A stretch of DNA of 64,000 nt. It comes from Hydrogenophaga sp. PAMC20947. Lineage in GTDB: Bacteria; Pseudomonadota; Gammaproteobacteria; Burkholderiales; Burkholderiaceae_C. Below, one piece after another: positions 32,138 through 40,421 of this stretch; positions within the stretch are counted from its first letter, which is position 1, and each line of letters begins with the position of its first letter. The notes beneath the pieces were generated by a model, which did no database searches, had not been told where the DNA came from, and saw only the letters and a program-made list of their open reading frames with translations. The position numbers and the translations under genes are program-made. The stretch covers positions 2,480,001-2,544,000 of the forward strand of contig NZ_CP039252.1 of NCBI RefSeq assembly GCF_004795855.1, given 5' to 3'.

Positions 32138-32189
32138 AGCCCTGAAGCTTACGTCAGGCGACCCCTCTCGGGACGGACATCTGCCTGGC

Positions 32190-33557
32190 TCAGGGTTTGG
32201 CGCCCACAACCACCGTCACCATGCGGTCGGGTTGCACAGCACGGGCAAAGGTTCGGCGGATATCGTCCACCGTGACCGCCTGCACTCGCTCGGTCCAGTG
32301 GTCGAGGTAATCGAGCGGCAAGTCATTCCAGGCGATGTTGGACAGGTTGCCCAACAGTTTGCGGTTGCTGTCGATGCGCAGGGCAAAGCTGTTGACCAGA
32401 TAGTCCTTGGCGGCCTGCAACTCGGTCTCGGTCGGGCCCTGGGCGACAAAGTCGCGCACCACAGTGCGGGCCACCGACAAAGCCTGCGCGGCCTGATCGG
32501 GTCGTGTGGTCAGCCCGATCTGGAACGCGCCTGCGTGCAGACCCGGGTTGAAATAGCTGTAGACGCTGTAGCTCAGGCCGCGCTTCTCGCGCACCTCGGT
32601 GGTCAGGCGTGACACAAAGCCGCCGCCACCGAGGATGTAGTTGCCCACAAAGGCGGGGAAGAAGTCGGGGTCGTCCCGGCGAATACCGGGCTGACCCATG
32701 AGGATCTGGGCCTGGGCGGCATCGAAGGGCAGTTGTTGCTCGACCGCAGCCGACAGGGCCGGCACCTGTGGCACGGCGTCCAGCGATTCGCAACCATGCG
32801 GCTTCAAGGCGGTCATGAGCTCGCCCACGATGCGATCGGCGCTGGCGCGGTCCACCGCTCCCACCAGACTCACCTGCGCCCTGCAGGCGTTGACGTGGCG
32901 GCGGTAGAAGCGCTGCATGTCGGCCACGCTGATGGCGGTCAGTGTGGCTGCCGTGGGTTCATAGCCGTAGGGATGGCTGCCATAAACCGCCTGGGAAAAC
33001 GTTCGCCCTGCCAAGGTACCGGGCCGGGTTTCGGCCTCGCGGAGTGCGGCCAGCGTGCGTTCGCGATCGCGCTGCCAGACCTTGTCGGGCCAGGCGGGTG
33101 CGGCGAGCTGGCGCGCGGCCAGCGCCACAGACCCTTGCAGCAAATCAGGTTGGGTCAGGGTGCGCAGCGAAGCGGTGAAGCGGTCCTGGCTGGCGCTGGC
33201 ACCGAACTGGGCCCCCAGATCCACCCAGGCTTCGCTGAGCTGGTTTTCGTCCAGCGCAGTGAGCGCGCCCTGCGCGGCCACGCCGGCCGACAGCATGCCC
33301 GCGGTGGCACTGGCCAGCCCTGCTTGCGCGGCGGGGTCGCGGCGGCTCCCGCCGTCAACCGACAGCTCCACGTCGAGCATGGGAATCACCGGGCTCTCGA
33401 TCAGGTACACACGGGCGCCACTGGGGTGGGTCCAGTGCTGAATCGGCAATGCGGCCCAGACGGGCAGCCCGACCACACCGGCGATCAGCAGCAGGCTCAG
33501 CCGGCAAGCGCGGGCAAAGGGCAATGAGGGCTTGGCCCCGGTCGTGAAGAAGTCCAT
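32190..33557 (-). CDS. M16 family peptidase-like protein, no active-site motif
   Basis: A 455-residue exported protein with an N-terminal hydrophobic signal (about residues 15-36). It has the M16 (pitrilysin/processing peptidase) fold, with SPVIPMLDVELSVDGGSRRD, SEAWVDLGAQFGAS and a C-terminal half with LTTEVREKRGLSYSVYSYF. Where the zinc motif HxxEH should stand the sequence reads ASATAGMLSAG, so it is predicted to be catalytically inactive. It lies 16 bp downstream of an M16 paralogue with an intact motif, so the two probably form a heterodimer like the alpha/beta pairs known in this family. That pairing is inference. Confidence 0.88.
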   Translation of the reverse strand: MDFFTTGAKPSLPFARACRLSLLLIAGVVGLPVWAALPIQHWTHPSGARVYLIESPVIPMLDVELSVDGGSRRDPAAQAGLASATAGMLSAGVAAQGALTALDENQLSEAWVDLGAQFGASASQDRFTASLRTLTQPDLLQGSVALAARQLAAPAWPDKVWQRDRERTLAALREAETRPGTLAGRTFSQAVYGSHPYGYEPTAATLTAISVADMQRFYRRHVNACRAQVSLVGAVDRASADRIVGELMTALKPHGCESLDAVPQVPALSAAVEQQLPFDAAQAQILMGQPGIRRDDPDFFPAFVGNYILGGGGFVSRLTTEVREKRGLSYSVYSYFNPGLHAGAFQIGLTTRPDQAAQALSVARTVVRDFVAQGPTETELQAAKDYLVNSFALRIDSNRKLLGNLSNIAWNDLPLDYLDHWTERVQAVTVDDIRRTFARAVQPDRMVTVVVGAKP

Positions 33558-33573
33558 TGGCTTGGTGCGGCGC

Positions 33574-35007
33574 TCAATGGCGCGAAAGTGGTGGGCGGGA
33601 GCCCGATGGTCGTTCGGGCTGGCGTTTCGAGGGGTCGGGCACCAGCACAGCCGTGGTGAGTTGTTCGTCTCCAAACAACCGCTTCGCCACCGACTGCACC
33701 TGTTCGGCCGTGACCTGCCCCAGGCTCGCCATCAATTGCTGCTCGGCCTCAACCCCCATGCCGTTGGCCCAATAGCTGCCCAGCTCCCGGGCCTGGCTCA
33801 CCACCGAATCCTGCTTGTAAACCTGACTGGCGGTCCATTGGGTCTTGACCCGCTTGAGCTCGGTTTCACTGACGCCCTCGCGCGCGATGCGGGCCACCTC
33901 GCCCTTGAGTGCTTCGGCAACCACCTGGGAACTCACGCCCTGAGCAGGCACGGCCGAGAGAGAGAAGAGCTGGGGACCGCGCCCCATCAGGCCAAAAGAT
34001 GCGCCAGCGCTGTCGGTCAGGCGCTTGCCCGAGGCACCGCCCTGCACCAGCGCGCGCTCCAGCCGGGCACCGCTGTAGCCATCGAGCACGGCGGAGAGCA
34101 CGGTGAGGGCCAGTGCGTCCTGGCTGGCCGGGTCTGCGGCCAGGGGATCGGTGAGCTTGGGCATGTGCCAGGCGAGCGCCACCATGGCCTGCTCGGTCGC
34201 GGCGTGAAAATCCATCTGGCGAGCGCCTTGCTGGAGCGGCTCGTCGCGCGGCTTGCGCACCGGCACCGGACGCGTGGGGATCACCCCATAGATGCGCTCG
34301 GCCATGGCTTTGACTTCGCCCACATCCACATCGCCCGCAATCACCACGGCCGCATTGGCCGGGATGTACCAGCGCTGGTAAAAATCGCGGGCATCTTGCG
34401 GCGTCATGGCGTCCAGATCGCTCATCCAGCCGACCACGGGCCGGCGATACGGACTCGCCTGGAAGACCATGGCATTCATCGCCTCGAACATGCGCGCCCG
34501 CGGCGATTCTTCGGTGCGCTGGCGGCGCTCTTCCTTGATCACCTCAATTTCGCGCTTGAATTCGTCGTCTGGCCACTGGTTGTGGGCAAACCGATCGGCC
34601 TCCAGCCGCATCATGGCCTCGAGCTTGTCACTCGGAATCTGCTGGTGGTAGGCGGTGACATCCTGGGTGGTGAAGGCGTTTTCGCGCCCGCCCAGCGCGG
34701 CCACCCGCCGGGAGAATTCCCCAGGCGGCACGGTGGGTGTGCCTTTGAACAGCATGTGTTCCAGCGCGTGGGCCACGCCCGTGGTGCCGTCCACTTCATC
34801 CATGGCACCCACACGCACCCACAACATGTGCACCACCGTGGGTGCGCGGCGATCGGGCTGAACAATCAGCGTCATGCCATTGGCCAGGGTGAATTGCTGG
34901 GCTACGGGGGCGTCGGCAGCCCAGGCTGCGCCACCGCCCATGCCAGTCCAGCCCAGGGACCCGAGCACCAAACCCGTTCTAAACCATGCGTACAGTTTTC
35001 GTTTCAT
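33574..35007 (-). CDS. M16 family zinc peptidase, catalytic subunit
   Basis: A 477-residue periplasmic metallopeptidase. The signal peptide ends at about residue 31 (GGGAAWAA). The zinc-binding HxxEH motif is intact at residues 80-84 (VAHALEHMLFKGT), with the third ligand in the downstream helix (LEADRF) region. LSYSVY-type substrate features are in the partner rather than here. The start chosen is the ATG at 35007, 28 bp from the ftsY start on the opposite strand. An open frame continues across the antisense of ftsY, but it is not coding. The gene leads the run M16-M16-rsmD-coaD-ferredoxin. Confidence 0.92.
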   Translation of the reverse strand: MKRKLYAWFRTGLVLGSLGWTGMGGGAAWAADAPVAQQFTLANGMTLIVQPDRRAPTVVHMLWVRVGAMDEVDGTTGVAHALEHMLFKGTPTVPPGEFSRRVAALGGRENAFTTQDVTAYHQQIPSDKLEAMMRLEADRFAHNQWPDDEFKREIEVIKEERRQRTEESPRARMFEAMNAMVFQASPYRRPVVGWMSDLDAMTPQDARDFYQRWYIPANAAVVIAGDVDVGEVKAMAERIYGVIPTRPVPVRKPRDEPLQQGARQMDFHAATEQAMVALAWHMPKLTDPLAADPASQDALALTVLSAVLDGYSGARLERALVQGGASGKRLTDSAGASFGLMGRGPQLFSLSAVPAQGVSSQVVAEALKGEVARIAREGVSETELKRVKTQWTASQVYKQDSVVSQARELGSYWANGMGVEAEQQLMASLGQVTAEQVQSVAKRLFGDEQLTTAVLVPDPSKRQPERPSGSRPPLSRH

Positions 35008-35035
35008 AGAATGGGAAGATACAAGAGATTCCAAA

Positions 35036-36676
35036 ATGTTCTCGTTCTTCAAAAAAAAGACACCTCCAGCACCTGCGCCGGCCGAACTGCAGCCTGACGA
35101 AGCGGCTTCGCCGCCAGCGTCTGCAGCGCCCCTGACGACCGACACACCCGCAGCAGATGCACCCGCGCCTGCCACCATGGAGGCCCCGCCTGCGCAAACG
35201 CCGGCTCCGGAGCCCGTGGCCGCCACACCGCCAGAACTGGAACCCGAGCCCAGGCCTCCAGCACCTGAGCAGTCCCCGGTTGCCGCAACGCCACCGGCAC
35301 CGGTGAGCGCTCCGGCACCCACTTCTGGCGGCGTGTTTTCGTTTTTCCGCAAGAAGGCGCCCGTGGCACCTCCACCGGCTGACGTCGTGCCGCCCGAGCC
35401 GACCCAGACAACGACCCCTTCAGCAAGCCCCGTCCCAGCGGACGTGGCCGTTCCAGTGGCCCGAGCGCCGGAAACCGGGGTGCCAGCCCCGGCGCAGCCT
35501 GCCGCAACAGAGAGCGCCCCAATGGAGGCGCCAGTGATCAGCGCACCGAAGGCTGCTCCAATGGCACCTGCACCTGCACCTGCACCTGCACCTGCACCTG
35601 CACCTGCACCTGCGCCGGCGGTGGCGCCTGTTTCAATGCCTGCGGCTGTGAAAGCTCCCCCGCCCATGAAGACGGCGTCCGTTCCCGCACCCACACTTAG
35701 CGAGCCGGCCAAGGTCACCTCAGTCACATCCGTCGTCCCGCTCGCCCCGCCCACTTCAGCAGACGCAACGCCCCCGGCTCGCAAAGGCTGGCTGGACCGC
35801 CTCAAGGCGGGTCTGCGCAAGACCGGCGCGAGCATCGCCGGCGTTTTCACCGGAACGCAGATCAACGATGCGCTGTACGAAGAGCTGGAAGACGCCCTTT
35901 TGATGGCCGATACTGGCGTAAAAGCGACCGAACACCTGCTGATCGACCTCAAGAAGCGGGTCAAAGATGCCAAGGCAACAGACCCGGCTGCGGTGAAGGG
36001 ATTGCTGGCCGAATCCATTACGGCCCTGCTCAAACCGCTGGAAAAAGCGCTGGTTATCGGCGAACACAAACCCACGGTGATCATGGTGGCGGGCGTCAAC
36101 GGCGCCGGCAAGACCACGTCGATCGGCAAACTCACACGCCACCTGGCCAACGGAGGCGCGTCGGTGCTGCTGGCGGCTGCGGACACCTTCCGGGCTGCGG
36201 CCCGCGAGCAACTGGCCGTCTGGGCCGACCGCAACACGGTCGAAATCGTGACCCAGGAGGGCGGTGACCCGGCAGCGGTGAGCTTTGATGCCGTCACGGC
36301 TGGGCGAGCGCGTGGACGCGACGTGGTGCTGGTCGACACCGCGGGGCGCCTGCCGACCCAATTGCACCTGATGGAAGAGCTGCGCAAGATCAAACGGGTC
36401 GTGCAGAAAGCCGATCCCACCGGGCCCCATGAAATCTTGCTGGTGATCGATGGCAACACAGGGCAAAACGCCTTGGCGCAGGTCAAAGCCTTCGACGAAA
36501 CCCTGGGCCTCACCGGTCTGGTGATCACAAAACTCGATGGCACGGCCAAGGGCGGTGTGATTTGCGCGATTGCGCGCGAACGGCCGATTCCGATCTACTT
36601 CATCGGGGTGGGCGAAAAGCTGGAAGATCTGGAAACCTTCAGCGCCAGGGAATTTGCACAGGCTTTGCTGACCTGA
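35036..36676 (+). CDS. ftsY: Signal recognition particle receptor FtsY
   Basis: A 546-residue SRP GTPase that docks ribosome-nascent chains at the inner membrane. The C-terminal NG domain (about residues 250-546) has GVNGAGKTTSIGKL (G1), ADTFRAAAREQL, DTAGRLP (G3) and TKLDGTAKGG (G4). The first 245 residues are a low-complexity Ala/Pro-rich A-domain, longer than usual. The amphipathic membrane-binding motif at the start (MFSFFKKK) appears again at residues 101-107 (FSFFRKK). The Pro-Ala run at about residues 178-195 is encoded by a hexanucleotide repeat. It is divergent from the M16 peptidase run with only 28 bp between. Confidence 0.95.
   Translation: MFSFFKKKTPPAPAPAELQPDEAASPPASAAPLTTDTPAADAPAPATMEAPPAQTPAPEPVAATPPELEPEPRPPAPEQSPVAATPPAPVSAPAPTSGGVFSFFRKKAPVAPPPADVVPPEPTQTTTPSASPVPADVAVPVARAPETGVPAPAQPAATESAPMEAPVISAPKAAPMAPAPAPAPAPAPAPAPAPAVAPVSMPAAVKAPPPMKTASVPAPTLSEPAKVTSVTSVVPLAPPTSADATPPARKGWLDRLKAGLRKTGASIAGVFTGTQINDALYEELEDALLMADTGVKATEHLLIDLKKRVKDAKATDPAAVKGLLAESITALLKPLEKALVIGEHKPTVIMVAGVNGAGKTTSIGKLTRHLANGGASVLLAAADTFRAAAREQLAVWADRNTVEIVTQEGGDPAAVSFDAVTAGRARGRDVVLVDTAGRLPTQLHLMEELRKIKRVVQKADPTGPHEILLVIDGNTGQNALAQVKAFDETLGLTGLVITKLDGTAKGGVICAIARERPIPIYFIGVGEKLEDLETFSAREFAQALLT
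35564..35612 (+). repeat. Hexanucleotide tandem repeat (GCACCT)8 in ftsY
   Basis: About eight perfect copies of GCACCT inside the ftsY A-domain encode alternating Ala and Pro. Because the unit is six bases, changes in copy number keep the frame and only alter linker length. Confidence 0.9.
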
Positions 36677-36727
36677 AGAAGTAGCCCCCACGCTCCGCCG
36701 CTGCGCGGGTAGCAGGGAAAACGCTAA

Positions 36728-36946
36728 TTATTCGTCGTTTCCGCCGTAATGGCGCCACTGCTTCATGGCGCTGCGCATGGTGAACATCTGGCGTTCAAAG
36801 CGCGGACAGGCCTTGCACATGGCCATGTGCATGCGCAAGATCAGTTGCTCGGAAGTGGACAGCTCGCGATCTTCCCTGGCGACCACCAGCGCAGTCACCT
36901 CTTTACAAGTGCGCATCAAGGGGATTTTTCTCAGCAAGGGATTCAT
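36728..36946 (-). CDS. Small zinc-finger anti-sigma factor
   Basis: A 72-residue cytosolic protein with the zinc-containing anti-sigma pattern: a cysteine at 14, then H40, C44 and C47 (H-x3-C-x2-C in MHMAMCKACPRF). It lacks a membrane segment, unlike many anti-sigma factors. The start at 36946 overlaps the stop of the ECF sigma gene by four bases, so the two should be made together. By family analogy it would hold the sigma factor inactive until a signal, perhaps metal or thiol stress reaching the zinc site, releases it. The signal is inference. Confidence 0.8.
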   Translation of the reverse strand: MNPLLRKIPLMRTCKEVTALVVAREDRELSTSEQLILRMHMAMCKACPRFERQMFTMRSAMKQWRHYGGNDE

Positions 36947-37509
36947 GATCGGGTAAACCAGTTCAGTTCCAGGCACTCACGCAATCGCAAGCGGGCCCGG
37001 TGCAATTGGACATAGAGGTTGGTCGTGGTCATGCCGAGTTCCTTACAGATGTCTTCGCTCGACAATTCCAGCCACTCACGCATCAAAAAAAGGCGCCCCT
37101 GAACGGCCGGCAGCTTTTCGGTGCAGGCATCGAGCACCGCCATGAACTGGCGGCTTTCCAAGTCTTGATGGGGGTTGCCCCAGTCGGCCGGCTTTTCGGC
37201 AAAGTGGCCATCCGCCTTGAACGCCATGTATTCCAGCGGATCGGCGTTGTCGTCGTCCGAATGGTTGTTCAGCGTGACTTCCCGCTGGCGCTGGCGCATG
37301 GAATCGATGATTTTGTGCTTCAAGATGCCCACCAGCCAGGTCTTGAGTTGGGACCGGGCCTGAAAGGCCTGCGGTTTGGCCAGCGCCGCGAGCATCGTCT
37401 CTGACACGGCGTCTTCGGCCCACGCGTCGTTGCGCAGCTGGAGGCGCGCAAACCGCATGAGGTAATCGCGCAAACCCACGAGTTGCTGTTCAAAATCGGA
37501 AACGTTCAT
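36943..37509 (-). CDS. ECF-type RNA polymerase sigma factor
   Basis: A 188-residue group IV sigma factor. Region 2 covers about residues 10-80 (RLQLRNDAWAEDAVSETMLA, then FQARSQLKTWLVGILKHKI). Region 4 covers about 125-180 (LPAVQGRLFLMREWLELS, SEDICKELGMTTTNLYVQLH). No region 3 or 1.1 is present. It is coupled to the downstream anti-sigma gene and divergent from the thioredoxin-like and DUF2282 genes. Those genes carry matching promoter-like sequences, so they are its probable targets. Start chosen at the ATG at 37509; the upstream continuation of the frame overlaps the divergent promoter. Confidence 0.9.
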   Translation of the reverse strand: MNVSDFEQQLVGLRDYLMRFARLQLRNDAWAEDAVSETMLAALAKPQAFQARSQLKTWLVGILKHKIIDSMRQRQREVTLNNHSDDDNADPLEYMAFKADGHFAEKPADWGNPHQDLESRQFMAVLDACTEKLPAVQGRLFLMREWLELSSEDICKELGMTTTNLYVQLHRARLRLRECLELNWFTRS

Positions 37510-37540
37510 AAATGGAGATGCAAGTGGCAGGCCCTGCAAG

Positions 37541-37567
37541 TGTAAGGACTGGTGCTGACGGGCGACC
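37541..37567 (+). promoter_or_regulatory. Candidate ECF-dependent promoter A
   Basis: TGTAAGGACTGGTGC followed by GCGACC, with the GAC at bases 24-26 of the element. It shares TGTAAG-n-ACT-n-GT-n-C and the position of GAC with a sequence upstream of the DUF2282 gene. It would drive the thioredoxin-like gene, whose ATG is 22 bp downstream of the element. The link to the adjacent sigma factor is inferred. Confidence 0.5.
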
Positions 37568-37588
37568 AACCCACTCACCGGACACGCC

Positions 37589-38155
37589 ATGCCACACCCT
37601 ATCGCCCCCACGCCCCCTTCGCCCGCGCAGCCCCTGCGCCGCCGCCACCTCATGCTGGGGGCCCTGGCGCTGGCTTGCTCGCCACAGATCCGGGCTCAAG
37701 TCGGCCCCGAGGGCGGCACCACCCAACCAACTGATGCACGTCCCCACCTGCAAGGCCAAACAGTCGACGGCCAGCGGCTGGCGCTGAGCGACCTGCAGGG
37801 CCAAGTCGTGCTGGTGTTTCACTGGTCCACCGAATGCGCGGTCTGCCGCGACAAGATGCACGAGCTGCGGGCCAATGTGGCGGGCTGGGCCAGACAACCG
37901 TTTCGGTTGCTCGGCGTCAACTGGGACCCCTCGCGCCAAGATCTGGTGAACTACGAGGCGCTGCTGCGCCAGACCGTGCCGCCATTGCAACGCCTGCAAT
38001 CGATCTGGACCGGCGACGATCACTACCAGAGCTCCATGGACCGTCCTGCCCACTTGCCCATGACCTACCTGATCGATAAACGCGGCCAGTTGATCGATCA
38101 ATACAGTGGCCGCATCCCGCCGCAGGCATGGGACCGCATCGCCTCACTGCTGTGA
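37589..38155 (+). CDS. TlpA-like thioredoxin-fold protein
   Basis: A 188-residue exported redoxin. The N-terminal RRRHLMLGALALA may be a Tat-type signal (twin Arg before the hydrophobic stretch). The thioredoxin-like domain includes GQTVDGQRLALSDLQGQVVL and the CxxC active site CAVC at residues 83-86 (STECAVCRDK), then THLPMTYLIDKRG-like closing strands with the cis-proline region LPMTYLI. It is divergent from the sigma/anti-sigma pair and 164 bp upstream of the DUF2282 peptide gene. A role in keeping the peptide cysteines reduced or in disulfide formation is plausible but not shown. Confidence 0.82.
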   Translation: MPHPIAPTPPSPAQPLRRRHLMLGALALACSPQIRAQVGPEGGTTQPTDARPHLQGQTVDGQRLALSDLQGQVVLVFHWSTECAVCRDKMHELRANVAGWARQPFRLLGVNWDPSRQDLVNYEALLRQTVPPLQRLQSIWTGDDHYQSSMDRPAHLPMTYLIDKRGQLIDQYSGRIPPQAWDRIASLL

Positions 38156-38206
38156 GTGCTGCGAAATCCTTGATTGGCGTTTCAAGCCCCATTTTTTGGG
38201 CCCACC

Positions 38207-38233
38207 TGTAAGAACTTGTTCCCAGCGCTGACT
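38207..38233 (+). promoter_or_regulatory. Candidate ECF-dependent promoter B
   Basis: TGTAAGAACTTGTTC followed by GCTGACT, with the GAC at bases 24-26, matching candidate promoter A in both sequence and spacing. It lies 87 bp upstream of the DUF2282 peptide start. The long leader between contains no other obvious promoter. Confidence 0.5.
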
Positions 38234-38319
38234 CACCTTCAACCGAAGACGGTCGTTGAAACAAGTTTGAGCCCGGCCCCTCGGTTATTTCAAAAAAATC
38301 TTTTTCCCTGGAGCTTCAC

Positions 38320-38646
38320 ATGACCCAACGCAACACCATGATCACAGCCGCCGCAGCCTCGCTGATGTCCCTCGCCATGCTGTCTACCCCGCTGGTGGCC
38401 CAGGCCGCGGAGAAGGAAAAGTGCTTCGGCATCGCCAAGGCTGGACAGAACGATTGCGCCAACCTCGCGGGCACGCATTCTTGCGCTGGTCAGTCCAAAG
38501 TCGACGATGCCAAAGGCGAATGGAAGTATGTGGCGGCCGGCACCTGCAAGACCATGAACGGCATGAGCATGGAGGAAGCCAAGGTGGACACCATGATGAA
38601 GAAAGGCGACAGGATGAAAAAGGACGACATGATGAAGAAGGGCTGA
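38320..38646 (+). CDS. bufA1: Bufferin-type precursor peptide (DUF2282)
   Basis: A 108-residue exported peptide. The Sec signal (about residues 1-30, ending AQA-AE) is followed by the DUF2282 core with four cysteines at 35, 46, 55 and 76 in the pattern [21 protein letters not shown], and VAAGTC. In the described bufferin family this core is modified on cysteine by a DUF692 enzyme and the product binds copper in the periplasm. Unusually the C-terminus (79-108) is rich in Met and Lys, with repeated DxMMKKG-like units and eight Met in 30 residues. GGAG precedes the start. The function here is inferred from family and neighbours. Confidence 0.85.
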   Translation: MTQRNTMITAAAASLMSLAMLSTPLVAQAAEKEKCFGIAKAGQNDCANLAGTHSCAGQSKVDDAKGEWKYVAAGTCKTMNGMSMEEAKVDTMMKKGDRMKKDDMMKKG

Positions 38647-38652
38647 TCTTTC

Positions 38653-39573
38653 ATGTTGCTCTCCACGCCTTTGCCCCACGCGCCAGCGGCCGCGGCCGCG
38701 CCCGTGGGCATTGGCTGGCGGCACCCCCACTACGCCGAGCTGCTGGAACAGCAGCCGGCACTGGACTTCATTGAAGTCCACTCCGAGAATTTTTTCGCCA
38801 ACGGGGGTGCCGCCCTGTCGGTGTTGCGCGAAGGTCGTGCAGCCTACCCGGTGAGCCTGCATGGTGTGGGCCTCTCACTGGGTTCGGCCATGGGCATCGA
38901 CACCTGGCATCTGGAGCAACTCGCCCAGCTGGTGGAGCGCATGCACCCGATCCGGGTGAGCGACCACGCCAGCTTCGCCCGCGCACCCCTGGCCGGCCAA
39001 CTGGTGCACGCTGCCGATCTGTTGCCCGTGCCATTGAGCGCTGAAGCGCTCAACGTGATGTGCGCCAACGTGCAGCGGGTGCAAGAAAGGCTCCAGCGCA
39101 CGATTGCCGTGGAAAACCTGTCGGCCTATGTGCAATGGCCGCAAGCCGATATGGACGAACCGGCTTTCCTCAACGCCCTGGCACAACGCACCGGTTGCGG
39201 GCTGCTGGTGGACGTGAACAACATTTATGTCAATGCGCTCAACGCCCAGCTGCGCGGCGTCATGGTCGAACCGCTGCTGGCGTGCCGGCATTGGCTGGAC
39301 GCCATCGCCCGCAGCTCCGTGGCCGAGTTGCACCTCGCTGGCCATGTTCACTGCGGCGACATCGTGATCGACGACCACGGGAGCCTGGTTCAAGAGCCCG
39401 TTTGGCAGCTGTATGCCCATGCGATCCAGCGTTTTGGCGCCGTGCCTACTTTGATCGAATGGGACACCGATGTGCCTGCGCTGTCCGTGCTGCTCGACGA
39501 GGCCAGCCGCGCCCGCGAATGGTCTGGCGCGGCGTTGGGCGCGCGCCCAGTGCTTGAGGCGATCGCCGCATGA
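38653..39573 (+). CDS. bufB: DUF692 multinuclear non-heme iron oxidative enzyme (BufB-like)
   Basis: A 306-residue TIM-barrel enzyme of the DUF692/MNIO family. Members use two or three iron ions to rearrange cysteines in ribosomal peptides, for example to thiooxazoles or oxazolone-thioamides. Metal-site motifs are visible: WRHPHY (22-27), EVHSENFF (41-48), [10 protein letters not shown] (68-77), [37 protein letters not shown] and LIEWDTDVP. It starts six bases after the DUF2282 peptide stop and overlaps the DUF2063 gene by four bases, so the peptide core is its likely substrate. Confidence 0.9.
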   Translation: MLLSTPLPHAPAAAAAPVGIGWRHPHYAELLEQQPALDFIEVHSENFFANGGAALSVLREGRAAYPVSLHGVGLSLGSAMGIDTWHLEQLAQLVERMHPIRVSDHASFARAPLAGQLVHAADLLPVPLSAEALNVMCANVQRVQERLQRTIAVENLSAYVQWPQADMDEPAFLNALAQRTGCGLLVDVNNIYVNALNAQLRGVMVEPLLACRHWLDAIARSSVAELHLAGHVHCGDIVIDDHGSLVQEPVWQLYAHAIQRFGAVPTLIEWDTDVPALSVLLDEASRAREWSGAALGARPVLEAIAA

Positions 39574-40421
39574 CCGCGAACGCCCATTCCCCGTTGATGG
39601 CCCAGCAGGAAGCTTTGCTGAAAGCCCTGATCGCACCCCCAGGCCAGATGGCAGGCGCTGCGGCGGAACTGCAAGCCCGGCTCGACACCCGAGACACCTT
39701 GGCCCCGCGTGGCTTGCAGGCCTACCGGGCCAACGGCCATGCGCTGGCCGAGCGCAGCTTGCGCGCGGCCTACCCGGTGGTCGAGATGATGCTGGGCCGC
39801 GACAACTTCAACGCGCTGGCGCACGATCTCTGGCACCGCCATCCGCCCACCTGTGGTGACCTGACCCGTTGGGGCGGTGCACTGCCCGAGTTTCTCGCGG
39901 GCAAAGAAGCCCTGGCCGACGCGCCTTACCTGCCCGACGTGGCCCGCACCGAGTGGGCCTGTCACGGCGCAGCCAGCGCGGCCGATGCCGTGCCCGACCC
40001 GGCCAGCTTTGCCCGGCTCAGCGCGGGCGACGCGGGTGGCCTATCGCTCACTTTGGCCCCCGGCGCCACCGTGATCAACAGTGCCTTTCCCGTGGCCACC
40101 CTGGTCTTGTCGCATCGTTTCCAGGAGCCCAGCCTGGCCGAGGCCGCGCGCTTGCTTAAAGCCAACACCGCTGAATCGGTTCTGATCTGGCGCAACCGGC
40201 TGCGCCCATGCCTGGCTCGGATCTCCTTGGTTGAAGCCGCTTTGCTCAGTGGTTTGCAACAGGGCCTGGACCTGCCCACGGCGCTGGGCGCCGCCCTGGC
40301 CGTTGAGCTCGACGATGCAGAGATCTTTGATTTTTCCCATTGGCTCACCGAGGCCGTCACCCGAGGGCTGGTCACCGGTGTGCACGACGTGCCCCACCCG
40401 TCCCTCAAAGAACCGACATGA
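39570..40421 (+). CDS. bufC: DUF2063 partner protein (BufC-like)
   Basis: A 283-residue protein of the DUF2063 (HvfC/BufC) family. In related RiPP pathways such proteins bind the precursor and present it to the DUF692 enzyme. Family features include a long N-terminal helical part ([23 protein letters not shown] trimmed at both ends), [17 protein letters not shown] and [16 protein letters not shown] near residue 100. The C-terminal half is a PqqD-like winged helix in described members. It overlaps both neighbours by ATGA junctions. Confidence 0.87.
   Translation: MTANAHSPLMAQQEALLKALIAPPGQMAGAAAELQARLDTRDTLAPRGLQAYRANGHALAERSLRAAYPVVEMMLGRDNFNALAHDLWHRHPPTCGDLTRWGGALPEFLAGKEALADAPYLPDVARTEWACHGAASAADAVPDPASFARLSAGDAGGLSLTLAPGATVINSAFPVATLVLSHRFQEPSLAEAARLLKANTAESVLIWRNRLRPCLARISLVEAALLSGLQQGLDLPTALGAALAVELDDAEIFDFSHWLTEAVTRGLVTGVHDVPHPSLKEPT

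Noticed and set aside
33574..36549. A very long minus-strand open frame that extends the M16 peptidase across the antisense of ftsY
   Set aside because: Only the part up to 35007 resembles a protein family. The rest is the mirror of the Ala/Pro-rich ftsY sequence, whose GC-rich codons avoid stops on the other strand.
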